Source: an uncultured Alphaproteobacteria bacterium
GTDB taxonomy: Bacteria > Pseudomonadota > Alphaproteobacteria > Puniceispirillales > Puniceispirillaceae
NCBI GenBank assembly: GCA_913064995.1
Contig: CAJYBL010000059.1
Coordinates: 1-8,261, forward strand
DNA: 8,261 nucleotides
Direction: 5' to 3'
Below the pieces are notes generated by a model that made no database searches, was not told where the DNA came from, and worked only from the letters and a program-made list of their open reading frames with translations. Each line of letters opens with the position of its first letter. The stretch's first letter is position 1. Of the stretch, positions 1-4,949 are shown in pieces. The translations under genes were made by a program, and so were the position numbers.

Positions 1-459
1 CTGTTTGTGGAAATTCCAGCGCGGCACGGCAAGGCCGCCATGCGCATCGGCAATCCATTTATAGTAGGGATGCGCGTTTGGGCCTTTCACATGAACAATA
101 TCGGCCATCGGGAAATCAATACCGTAATTCAGCGTGCAGAATTCTTTGACCTGTTTGGCATCATCCAATTCCTGCCCGCCAAAATCATCGCTCGGCACAC
201 CAAGAACGACAAGCCCCTTATCCTTATATTCAGTCCACAGGCTTTGCAGCCCTTCATATTGGCCGGTAAAGCCGCACATCGACGCGGTATTGACCAGCAA
301 AACCACTTTGCCACGATACGTTTCTAATGGCAGTTCACCACCATCAATGCTGGTAAAACTAAAATCATGGGCGGTTGCAGCAACGGCAGGCATGATGCCC
401 CCTTTCAGCATAAATAGGGCAAGAAGCAATAAAAAACGGTGGGTGAGTTTGCGTGTCAT
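1..459 (-). CDS. Glutathione peroxidase family protein, exported, C-terminus off the left edge
   Basis: Thiol peroxidase that reduces hydrogen or lipid peroxides, probably in the periplasm. The 153 visible residues begin with a basic stretch and a leucine-rich segment (residues about 8-18), then an AVAA-type cleavage region near residue 28, consistent with a Sec signal peptide. The thioredoxin-like fold follows: peroxidatic Cys62 in NTASMCGFTGQYEGLQ, then VPSDDFGGQE (residues 88-97), and PRWNFHK near the right end, which supplies the conserved Trp148 and Asn149. The residue aligned with the catalytic Gln of animal enzymes is Asp in the SDDF stretch, a form I associate with bacterial GVPS-type members. 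The active site uses Cys, not selenocysteine. The reading frame is open to base 1, so only the tail is missing. Two in-frame ATGs at 480 and 477 are alternative starts. I chose 459 because it gives a cleaner signal peptide, but no start has a good ribosome binding site. Confidence 0.9.
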   Translation of the reverse strand, partial: MTRKLTHRFLLLLALFMLKGGIMPAVAATAHDFSFTSIDGGELPLETYRGKVVLLVNTASMCGFTGQYEGLQSLWTEYKDKGLVVLGVPSDDFGGQELDDAKQVKEFCTLNYGIDFPMADIVHVKGPNAHPYYKWIADAHGGLAVPRWNFHKQ

Positions 460-527
460 CGTCGTATAAATGGTCATCATATTTCACAAGTGCAAGCCCC
501 ATCACATCATCACCCCGCAAAAACCTA

Positions 528-556
528 GTGACAGGCGATGATTTTGTTCCTAGGCT
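528..556 (+). promoter_or_regulatory. Possible sigma70-type promoter of the 26-codon unit
   Basis: GTGACA (528-533, five of six matches to the -35 consensus), then a 17-base spacer and TAGGCT (551-556, only three of six matches to the -10 consensus). Transcription would start near 563, about 20 bases before the Shine-Dalgarno tract. The spacing and position are right but the -10 is weak, so this is tentative. Confidence 0.3.
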
Positions 557-580
557 CATTCCCATCGTTGCAACAAATTG

Positions 581-594
581 AAAAGGAGGTGATC
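581..594 (+). promoter_or_regulatory. Extended Shine-Dalgarno tract
   Basis: AAAAGGAGGTGATC contains 13 contiguous bases (AAAGGAGGTGATC) complementary to the typical 3' end of bacterial 16S rRNA (GATCACCTCCTTT). The GGAGG core ends 7 bases before the ATG at 597. This is far longer than the binding sites of other genes here, most of which show four to six matching bases. The part GTGATC (589-594) can also pair with GATCAC at 726-731, downstream in the same presumed transcript, so the site might be partly masked. Confidence 0.75.
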
Positions 595-596
595 TG

Positions 597-677
597 ATGT
601 CTAGTGATAAACGGTTTGGTTCGAAGGACTTGGTTTCTGTTTGGCGGGCTGAGGAGCAGCCTTCTGGGTGCGCCTAG
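597..677 (+). CDS. 26-residue ORF behind a near-maximal ribosome binding site; unknown small protein or leader peptide
   Basis: I do not recognise this product. It reads MSSDKRFGSKDL then VSVWRAEEQPSGCA and stops at TAG. It is hydrophilic, with no membrane segment, one Trp and a single Cys next to the C-terminus. The case for translation is the extended Shine-Dalgarno tract with ideal spacing to ATG and the self-contained unit (possible promoter before, strong terminator after). Codon choice (GGT, TCT, GTT, GAG, CCT, GGG, CGG) differs from neighbouring genes, which favour GGC, GAA and CGC. It is not an obvious attenuator leader: there is no run of a regulatory codon, and the next gene downstream is on the opposite strand. 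Alternatives are a dual-function or purely structural small RNA, or a small ORF under unusual base constraints. Confidence 0.5.
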   Translation: MSSDKRFGSKDLVSVWRAEEQPSGCA

Positions 678-736
678 ATCAGAAATTGACGGGCATTTCC
701 CCGTAAAACAGGTCTTTTGATGACCGATCACGAAAA

Positions 737-761
737 GGGGGGCCAAAACCCCCCTTTTTTT
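737..761 (+). terminator. Strong intrinsic terminator, possibly bidirectional
   Basis: GGGGGG (737-742), a CCAAAA loop, CCCCCC (749-754) and seven T residues (755-761). The stem can be extended by the AAAA before it pairing with the T tract. It ends the plus-strand unit. Read on the minus strand the same hairpin is followed by only four T residues, so it may also end, less efficiently, the rhodanese transcript arriving from the right. Confidence 0.9.
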
Positions 762-822
762 CTGCCTTCGCCTTGTGGCAACAGATTTTGATTATTGGCT
801 TTTCGGACGCTTGTCCAAAGCC

Positions 823-1197
823 TTAGGCTTCAGACTTGCCACCAGCGGCAATCCAATCGGCAATACCACCAACATTGCACACATTCTGGTATCCCATTTC
901 CTTTAGCGTCTTGCCAGCCAGAGCGGCCTGTCCACCGGCACCGCAAACAAGAATAATATCAGCGTCTTTGGTAAGGCTTGCATTGAAATAAGGCAGATTT
1001 TCATCTGCCGCAAATTCCAAAAATCCACGTGGAATCCGAAGCGCACCAGCAATCGTGCCGCTTTTGGCAATATCACCGCTATCACGAACATCAATGAACA
1101 AGCTGTTACCAGCACCATGTTTGGCAATGCCATCGGCGGCGGAGATGCGCGGAACGACAGCATTGGCTTCTTGGAGGAATTGTTTGGCATTTTTCAT
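823..1197 (-). CDS. Single-domain rhodanese-like sulfurtransferase
   Basis: A 124-residue rhodanese domain, probably cytosolic, that would carry sulfane sulfur as a Cys persulfide. The family landmarks are FIDVRDSGDIAKSGTIAGA (residues about 34-52, the CH2A-like region), IPRGFLEF (55-62) and the active-site loop LVCGAGGQ with Cys85. The loop lacks the Arg found at its end in many rhodaneses (Gln90 is there instead), so substrate preference may differ. The C-terminal VGGIADWIAAGG matches the family. The start at ATG 1197 is chosen because GAGGGG lies 7 bases upstream. A TTG seven codons earlier is open but has no better support. It has its own promoter and is separated from the upstream methyltransferase by 106 bases, so co-transcription is not required. 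Confidence 0.9.
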   Translation of the reverse strand: MKNAKQFLQEANAVVPRISAADGIAKHGAGNSLFIDVRDSGDIAKSGTIAGALRIPRGFLEFAADENLPYFNASLTKDADIILVCGAGGQAALAGKTLKEMGYQNVCNVGGIADWIAAGGKSEA

Positions 1198-1243
1198 GGG
1201 TCGGCCCCTCGGTTTCAATTGTTTCAGGTTGGTTTTTCACAAA

Positions 1244-1273
1244 ATCATAAACTTTTTCTGGCTGATCTGGCAA
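1244..1273 (-). promoter_or_regulatory. Sigma70-type promoter of the rhodanese gene
   Basis: On the minus strand, TTGCCA (1273-1268, five of six to consensus), an 18-base spacer and TATGAT (1249-1244, five of six). The predicted start near 1237 leaves a leader of about 40 bases containing the GAGGGG ribosome binding site. This is the best-looking promoter in the window. Confidence 0.6.
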
Positions 1274-1303
1274 ATCGCAAAAGGCACTGCCAATGACGAT
1301 ATA

Positions 1304-2197
1304 CTAGCCAATTAAACGGGTTTTCACCTCGCTTAAATGATCGGGCGAGATACCGCAACAGCCACCAATAATGCCAGCACCCGATGCCGCCCATTTCACC
1401 GCATAATCAGCATAGGCAGACGGCGTAATATCGGCGCGCAGATCATGCAGGCTGGCATTTGCCCCGCTATATGTTTTTTCGATCAAAGGAAAGGCATTGG
1501 CCAAAACCCCAACAAGCGGCGGCATCGCTCTGCCAGCGAAATGGGCAACCACGGTCCGTATTGCATCATCCATCACTTCAGGCTGGCTGCAATTAAACAA
1601 AACAGCCGATGGCGGCGCGTCATCAATCGCTGCCAATAAATCGGTCAATGGCTCGCCTGACCGCAATTGCGGCGTTCCAGCAACCGGGTTGGCATCTTCC
1701 AATGTGAGCGACAGCCAAACAGGCTTGTCACAATCAGCAAAAACGGCCAGAAAACATAAAGCTTCGGCAATCGAGCTATGGGTTTCAGCCATGAAAAAAT
1801 CGGCATAGGGGTCAAGCGTTTGGCGAAACAGTCCAATCATCTCGGCGGCACGGCCAGCGTCAAATTTATCTGGCTGATATGATCCAAACATTGGCGGCAC
1901 ACCTGCGGCGACCTGTACCGGATGTGTTGCCGAGTCGGCGGCACCACGCGCCAATTGGCCAGCCAAATCCAGCAAGGCACCTGCCTGATCGCGAAACAAA
2001 TCCTCGCCAATATGAAATGGCACAACAGCATAGCTGTTGGTGGTGATGATTGTGGCACCAGATCCGATAAAGGCATCATGCGCGGCGCGCACAAATTCCG
2101 GCCCCTCCATCAGCGCCAATGCCGACCATTCCGGCTGGCGAAACGGCGCCCCCATCGCTTTTAACTGGCGGCCAAGCCCCCCATCAAGAATAATCAT
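1304..2197 (-). CDS. Homocysteine S-methyltransferase family protein
   Basis: A 297-residue cytosolic enzyme of the zinc-dependent homocysteine S-methyltransferase family (MmuM/BHMT-like), which transfers a methyl group to homocysteine to make methionine. The barrel starts at once with ILDGGLGRQL (residues 3-12). ITTNSY (51-56) and the AETHSSIAEA stretch (138-147) correspond to conserved substrate-site regions. The three zinc-ligand cysteines are present: Cys203 in NCSQP, and Cys280 and Cys281 in GGCCGIS near the C-terminus. Length is normal for the MmuM branch. The start at ATG 2197 is preferred because AAAAGG precedes it by 7 bases and the fold begins directly after it. The frame stays open 23 codons further up to 2266, but that extension is not family-like. 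The methyl donor (S-methylmethionine, betaine or another sulfonium compound) cannot be told from sequence alone. Confidence 0.9.
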   Translation of the reverse strand: MIILDGGLGRQLKAMGAPFRQPEWSALALMEGPEFVRAAHDAFIGSGATIITTNSYAVVPFHIGEDLFRDQAGALLDLAGQLARGAADSATHPVQVAAGVPPMFGSYQPDKFDAGRAAEMIGLFRQTLDPYADFFMAETHSSIAEALCFLAVFADCDKPVWLSLTLEDANPVAGTPQLRSGEPLTDLLAAIDDAPPSAVLFNCSQPEVMDDAIRTVVAHFAGRAMPPLVGVLANAFPLIEKTYSGANASLHDLRADITPSAYADYAVKWAASGAGIIGGCCGISPDHLSEVKTRLIG

Positions 2198-2340
2198 ATG
2201 CGCACCTTTTCTTAACAATGATAGGCTAGCCCCAACGCGATCTTTGCCATGACAAGTGATCGACAAAAAATAACCTAATACTAATCAATCGATCCGTCAT
2301 GATCTTTTCGTGCCACGGCTGGCCGTTACATCATATCACG

Positions 2341-2354
2341 ATGGTGATCACCAT
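2341..2354. repeat. Perfect 14-bp palindrome
   Basis: ATGGTGATCACCAT is identical to its own reverse complement. It lies about 145 bases upstream of the methyltransferase start and overlaps the first four bases of the tandem repeat. It could be an operator for a dimeric regulator or part of a mobile-element end; nothing in the sequence decides which. Confidence 0.6.
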
Positions 2355-2390
2355 TTTGTTTCGGAGCCACCCATTTTGTCCTGGAGTCAC
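2351..2390. repeat. Two tandem 20-bp repeats, possibly an IS21-type end remnant
   Basis: CCATTTTGTTTCGGAGCCAC (2351-2370) is followed without gap by CCATTTTGTCCTGGAGTCAC (2371-2390), with 16 of 20 positions identical. The 20-base period equals about two helical turns, as expected for a repeated protein-binding site. IS21-family elements carry short repeated transposase-binding sites just inside their ends, and the style (TGGGTGGCTCC on the minus strand) resembles those. No istA or istB coding remnant is visible, so this is an inference; a regulator site is the alternative. Confidence 0.45.
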
Positions 2391-2452
2391 TATGAATGCC
2401 GCGGCCTTGCCATCAAAAATCGCCAAATAGGCATCGTAAAGAGCGTGACGTA

Positions 2453-2471
2453 ACGCTGATTAATTCAGCGT
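2453..2471 (-). terminator. Hairpin over the stop codon of the last operon gene
   Basis: ACGCTGA (2453-2459) and TCAGCGT (2465-2471) form a 7-bp stem with a 5-base loop that contains the TAA stop of the 58-residue gene. On the minus strand no real T tract follows. It may be a weak terminator or a 3'-end stabilising hairpin for the plsC operon message. Confidence 0.35.
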
Positions 2472-2636
2472 AAACCCGCACATTGCCGCAATCTGGCGAA
2501 CAATTTCGCTATTGCGAACCGCAAAAGGCAAAATTGCCACCGCCAACAGCACCATGCCAAGCCAGATCAACCATACCGAACGATCGGCAGGGCGAACCAG
2601 CTTTTGGTTATCATTCTGCTGATCGGTTTGGGCCAT
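2460..2636 (-). CDS. 58-residue single-span membrane protein, unknown
   Basis: Not recognised. The protein has a polar, Gln/Asn/Asp-rich N-terminus (residues 1-12), two basic residues and a Pro before the membrane span, a hydrophobic segment at about residues 21-40 (starting VWLIWLGMVLLAVA) and a short C-terminal tail RNSEIVRQIAAMCGFTLN. It would sit in the inner membrane; orientation is not certain. Translation is supported by AAGGA five bases before the ATG and by its place 24 bases after the 65-residue gene on the same strand. It is the last gene of the plsC group. At 58 codons it is easily missed by gene callers. No signal-peptide cleavage site or enzyme motif is visible. Confidence 0.65.
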   Translation of the reverse strand: MAQTDQQNDNQKLVRPADRSVWLIWLGMVLLAVAILPFAVRNSEIVRQIAAMCGFTLN

Positions 2637-2660
2637 CAAAATCCTTACCCTAGCTCTTTT

Positions 2661-2858
2661 CTAGCTTTGCATAACAAATTCGAGGCCTGATTGGCTGCCA
2701 ACATAAAGACCCGGTTTTTTCATATAAAGCGAGATCAGCAAACCGCCTTGATCAAGCGAGACATCGACACGGTTTCCCTGAATCCGCACAATTTTGCCCT
2801 TGGCCACCCTATCGGTTTCGATACAGGTCAAATTCACTTGTTTATCTAAGCTTAACAT
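2661..2858 (-). CDS. 65-residue small protein of unknown function, predicted beta-rich
   Basis: Not recognised with confidence. The sequence alternates hydrophobic and polar residues (VNLTCIETD, KGKIVRIQGNRVDVSL, GGLLISLYM, SGLEFVM), which suggests a small beta barrel. The pattern RVDVSLDQGGLLI followed by a G-x-x-x-LEF ending vaguely recalls PilZ or SH3-like barrels, but the RxxxR signature of c-di-GMP-binding PilZ domains is not seen, so no function is assigned. ATG 2858 is preceded by AAAAGGA, nine bases away. It lies 50 bases after the DUF2237 gene and 24 bases before the small membrane protein gene, so it is probably read from the plsC operon. No transmembrane segment. Confidence 0.7.
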   Translation of the reverse strand: MLSLDKQVNLTCIETDRVAKGKIVRIQGNRVDVSLDQGGLLISLYMKKPGLYVGSQSGLEFVMQS

Positions 2859-2908
2859 AGGCTGTTATCCTTTTCCATTTGTGAAATCTAACCCGCCGGA
2901 ATTCCCGA

Positions 2909-3301
2909 TTAATTCAGGTCAATTGCATGCGCCCTCAAATCATCAAGCTGGCACACGGCAAGCGTTACCTGATTGGTTGCGGCAAGCCGAACCTTTGGTG
3001 CCTTGCCATCAGCCCGCGCTTGCTCCCACCGCGCCGCGCATAAACACCATTGATCACCCGCTTTCAAACCGGGGAACCCGAATTCAGGATGCGGCGTTGA
3101 CAGATCATTGCCAGCGGCTTTGCTGTATTCAAGAAACGCATCAGTCATAATCGCGCATACGGTATGCAGCCCGCGGTCAGATGGGCCTGTATTGCAACAG
3201 CCATCGCGGAAATATCCGGTAACCGGATCATGCGAGCAACTGGTAAGAGGGCTGCCAAGAACATTCATTTGCCCTTGCGGGCGACCGGCTGATCCATCCA
3301 T
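2909..3301 (-). CDS. DUF2237 family protein
   Basis: A 130-residue member of the DUF2237 (COG3651) family, whose biochemical role I do not know to be established. Nearly the whole family core is visible: NVLGSPLTSCSHDPVTGYFR (residues 13-32), DGCCNTGPSDRGLHTVCAIM (33-52), FLEYSKAAGNDLSTPHPEF (56-74) and GLKAGDQWCLCAARW (78-92). Seven cysteines (22, 35, 36, 49, 86, 88, 117), most in conserved blocks, hint at metal binding or redox chemistry, which is inference. Start ATG 3301 has AAAGG seven bases upstream, inside the last codons of plsC, and begins 2 bases after the plsC stop codon, so the two are almost certainly translated from one message. Met12 is a less likely start. Cytosolic: no signal peptide. 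Confidence 0.9.
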   Translation of the reverse strand: MDGSAGRPQGQMNVLGSPLTSCSHDPVTGYFRDGCCNTGPSDRGLHTVCAIMTDAFLEYSKAAGNDLSTPHPEFGFPGLKAGDQWCLCAARWEQARADGKAPKVRLAATNQVTLAVCQLDDLRAHAIDLN

Positions 3302-3303
3302 TT

Positions 3304-4029
3304 TTATGCCTTTTCCTGATTTTTTATATAGAGCGCATCAAGAATCTCCATACGATCCTCAATACGCTGTTTAAGGGTTGCCATGAAGCTTTTTCGGTCA
3401 AGCCCGGGGTCAATCGGGTCGAGAAATTCAACCGTCACAAGCCCCGCATATTTCATCCAGCTATTGCGCGGCCAAACATGACCCGAATTCAAGGCCACCG
3501 GCACAACCGGCAATCCGGTTGCCTCATACAGCGCGAAAACACCAATCTCGTATGGGTGATCAACACCGGGTGCAATGCGGGTTCCTTGCGGGAAAATCAG
3601 CATTGACCGGCCTTTGGCGGCAAGCGTCTTGCCGGCAAGGCGCATATCACGAAGCGCCTTCATGCCAGCTGATCGATCCACCGGAATACAACCGGTTTTC
3701 AAAAAGAACCATCCAATAATCGGCAGGCGCAGCAATTCCCGCTTTAGCACAAATGCTGGTGCTGATAACAGCCAGCTTAGAATGATCGTTTCCCATGCCG
3801 ATTGATGTTTGACCGCATATAGAACCTGCCGATCAAGATGGCGGTTGCCATGAACCGATTGTTTGATGCCAATCATTGCTAGCAGCAAATGAGTCATATA
3901 GCCCCAAAAACGGGCAACAGCCCGCGCAAAGCGCGATGGCAACAGCAGCACCGGCCCCATGACAATCACCAAAACACCGGTGCCAACATAGAACAAGCTA
4001 TTAAAAACAAGAGATTTCAGATAAACCAT
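3304..4029 (-). CDS. plsC: 1-acyl-sn-glycerol-3-phosphate acyltransferase
   Basis: A 241-residue inner-membrane acyltransferase that adds the second acyl chain to lysophosphatidic acid, giving phosphatidic acid for phospholipid synthesis. An N-terminal hydrophobic segment (residues about 5-31) anchors it, followed by a second hydrophobic stretch near 44-54. Acyltransferase motif I is KHQSAWE (His75 to Glu80), an H-x4-E rather than the classical H-x4-D; this form is, to my knowledge, common in alphaproteobacterial PlsC. Motif II is KRELLRLPIIGWFF (96-109), motif III is FPQGTR (146-151, Gln in place of the usual Glu) and motif IV is LPVVPVALNSG (173-183). Length is typical. ATG 4029 has only a weak ribosome binding site. 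It heads the four-gene minus-strand group, and a terminator-like hairpin lies about 55-85 bases upstream. Other substrates such as ornithine lipid precursors cannot be excluded. Confidence 0.92.
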   Translation of the reverse strand: MVYLKSLVFNSLFYVGTGVLVIVMGPVLLLPSRFARAVARFWGYMTHLLLAMIGIKQSVHGNRHLDRQVLYAVKHQSAWETIILSWLLSAPAFVLKRELLRLPIIGWFFLKTGCIPVDRSAGMKALRDMRLAGKTLAAKGRSMLIFPQGTRIAPGVDHPYEIGVFALYEATGLPVVPVALNSGHVWPRNSWMKYAGLVTVEFLDPIDPGLDRKSFMATLKQRIEDRMEILDALYIKNQEKA

Positions 4030-4084
4030 GGGCGGATGTTAGGCACAAACCGGTCTGGCTTCAATAGCCAAAGCACCAAAAAAA

Positions 4085-4116
4085 CCGGAAAAAATCCAGC
4101 CTTAACTGCTGGTTTT
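4085..4116 (-). terminator. Intrinsic-terminator-like hairpin upstream of plsC
   Basis: On the minus strand, CCAGC (4112-4108), a 7-base loop and GCTGG (4100-4096), followed by A and six T residues (4094-4089), with another T run further down. It faces plsC and lies 60-85 bases before its start. It could stop antisense readthrough from the tusA-like gene at 4821-4543, or act as a conditional terminator in the plsC leader if the promoter lies further upstream. Confidence 0.5.
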
Positions 4117-4130
4117 AATTGATCATGGAT

Positions 4131-4150
4131 TTGACCGCATAGGGGGTCAA
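4131..4150. promoter_or_regulatory. Inverted repeat TTGACC-N8-GGTCAA in a divergent intergenic region
   Basis: Two 6-base half-sites (4131-4136 and 4145-4150) in perfect inverted order with centres 14 bases apart. The site lies 24 bases before the start of the plus-strand 118-residue gene and about 100 bases before plsC on the other strand. It has the look of an operator for a dimeric repressor, but a chance repeat is possible. Confidence 0.3.
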
Positions 4151-4173
4151 CCTGCCAAGAAGGAACGCATTTC

Positions 4174-4530
4174 ATGTCGCCACCCACAAATCAGGATCAT
4201 GTCTGGCAAAACCGCGCCAAAATGGCGCTTGCCTCCGCCACAAGCCTTGGCCGGATTGTAACCTATGCCGAAATGGCTGATGCAGCTGATATTCCGGCAC
4301 CGCAACGCATTCATAAATTAACCCTGTGGCTTGAGACAACCATGCGTCAAGATCATGCCGCCGGCCGGCCACTTCGAGCGGCATTGGTCATATCACGCAA
4401 TCGAAATGGACTTCCCGCACCAGGGTTTTTTCTTCTTTGTCAGGAACTTGGGATTTATCAGGGCGCCGAAACCGGCGCTGATGCGGCGCAGTTTCATCAA
4501 GCCATGCTTTCCGCGCTGATGCCGCGCTAG
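4174..4530 (+). CDS. 118-residue protein of unknown function with an Ada/MGMT-like helix-turn-helix resemblance
   Basis: Not assigned to a named family. The segment GRIVTYAEMADAADIPAPQ (residues 26-44) resembles the start of a winged-helix region as in alkylguanine-DNA alkyltransferase-like proteins, where TYGEIA-type motifs open the DNA-binding part. The PCHR active-site Cys motif of those enzymes is absent, so it is not an alkyltransferase. It continues with HKLTLWLETTMRQDHAAG, PLRAALVISR (67-76) and LPAPGFFLLCQELGIYQG (80-97), which look conserved and soluble. ATG 4174 has AAGGA nine bases upstream. It diverges from plsC (144 bases apart) and converges on the tusA-like gene with only 12 bases between stop codons. 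No signal peptide or membrane span. Confidence 0.75.
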   Translation: MSPPTNQDHVWQNRAKMALASATSLGRIVTYAEMADAADIPAPQRIHKLTLWLETTMRQDHAAGRPLRAALVISRNRNGLPAPGFFLLCQELGIYQGAETGADAAQFHQAMLSALMPR

Positions 4531-4542
4531 ACTGATCGGCTG

Positions 4543-4821
4543 TTAGGCAAGCGCTTTGGCGATACGCATGGTGAAGACACCGTCTTTTGCAACGCTTTCC
4601 AGCAGGTCATGACCACCGGTCTGGCAAAAATGATCAAAATCCAATGGCGCAGCTGGATCATCGGCAATCACCACCAAAATACCACCGGCAGGCATCTGAC
4701 CGATTTGACGGCGCGCCTTTAGCACCGGCAACGGACATTTCAGGCCAGTCAGATCCATGGTGATCAATCCGGCATCATCACCACTAATCGGCATTGCTTG
4801 GGTATTCTTAGAGTCATCCAT
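4543..4821 (-). CDS. TusA family sulfur carrier / sulfurtransferase
   Basis: A 92-residue cytosolic protein of the TusA (SirA/YeeD) family, which relays sulfur as a persulfide on a conserved Cys, for instance toward tRNA 2-thiolation or molybdenum cofactor. The defining motif MDLTGLKCPLPVLKARRQI (residues 22-40) contains the CPxP box with Cys29. The rest of the fold follows: ILVVIADDPAAPLDFDHFCQ (48-67), then GGHDLLES. The start is uncertain. ATG 4821 is chosen because GGTG precedes it by five bases and the upstream residues are not family-like; in-frame ATGs at 4863 and 4794 would give 106 or 83 residues. It diverges from the djlA-like gene and converges on the 118-residue gene. The exact pathway partner is unknown. 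Confidence 0.88.
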   Translation of the reverse strand: MDDSKNTQAMPISGDDAGLITMDLTGLKCPLPVLKARRQIGQMPAGGILVVIADDPAAPLDFDHFCQTGGHDLLESVAKDGVFTMRIAKALA

Positions 4822-4949
4822 AAGCGCACCATAAATCCAGCCGAAGCGAATTGCCAGCCCCATTTTTGTGAATTCGCCTTGTTGGGTTTTCCCAGCAGAA
4901 CCGCGTGATAAATCTTGCCTTTCACACCCGTTGCCAGCTAGATAAGGCC

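Larger units (their letters stand above)
563..761 (+). ncRNA. Presumed short transcript of about 200 nt carrying the 26-codon ORF (possible dual-function sRNA)
   Basis: If the promoter at 528-556 and terminator at 737-761 are real, a transcript of roughly 200 nt results. Visible helices are GGCTG/CAGCC (647-651 with 657-661, inside the ORF), ACGGG/CCCGT (689-693 with 700-704), GGTC/GACC (711-714 with 722-725) and the terminator stem. GTGATC (589-594) is complementary to GATCAC (726-731), which would close a long-range domain around the ORF and cover half of the Shine-Dalgarno tract. The 5' end is inferred, and I do not recognise a known RNA family. Confidence 0.35.
2198..2459. other. Intergenic region rich in inverted and direct repeats
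   Basis: No credible gene is seen between the methyltransferase start and the end of the plsC operon. It holds an ACGGC/GCCGT inverted repeat (2315-2326), a perfect 14-bp palindrome (2341-2354), a 20-bp tandem repeat (2351-2390) and, just inside the next gene, a hairpin over its stop codon. A 12-codon ORF from 2392 (preceded by CTGGAG) is too short to call. The methyltransferase promoter must lie at the left of this region, but I found no convincing -35/-10 pair. Confidence 0.5.

Noticed and set aside
581..596. On the minus strand the sequence GATCACCTCCTTTT looks like the 3' end of 16S rRNA
   Set aside because: The bases before it do not match the conserved GGCTG that precedes this motif in 16S rRNA, and no upstream rRNA sequence is present. 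The match is better explained as an extended Shine-Dalgarno tract on the plus strand.
525..746. 73-codon minus-strand open frame across the 26-codon unit
   Set aside because: It crosses the terminator hairpin, has no recognisable protein features and no ribosome binding site.
1055..1315. 86-codon plus-strand open frame antisense to the rhodanese gene
   Set aside because: The minus-strand frame has clear rhodanese motifs, a ribosome binding site and a promoter, while this frame has none.
2392..2430. 12-codon plus-strand ORF preceded by CTGGAG
   Set aside because: Too short to support. It may be coincidence with the end of the tandem repeat, and no gene follows it on the plus strand.
4125..4142. 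Five-codon ORF (MDLTA) upstream of the 118-residue gene
   Set aside because: No ribosome binding site precedes it and its short length makes chance likely.
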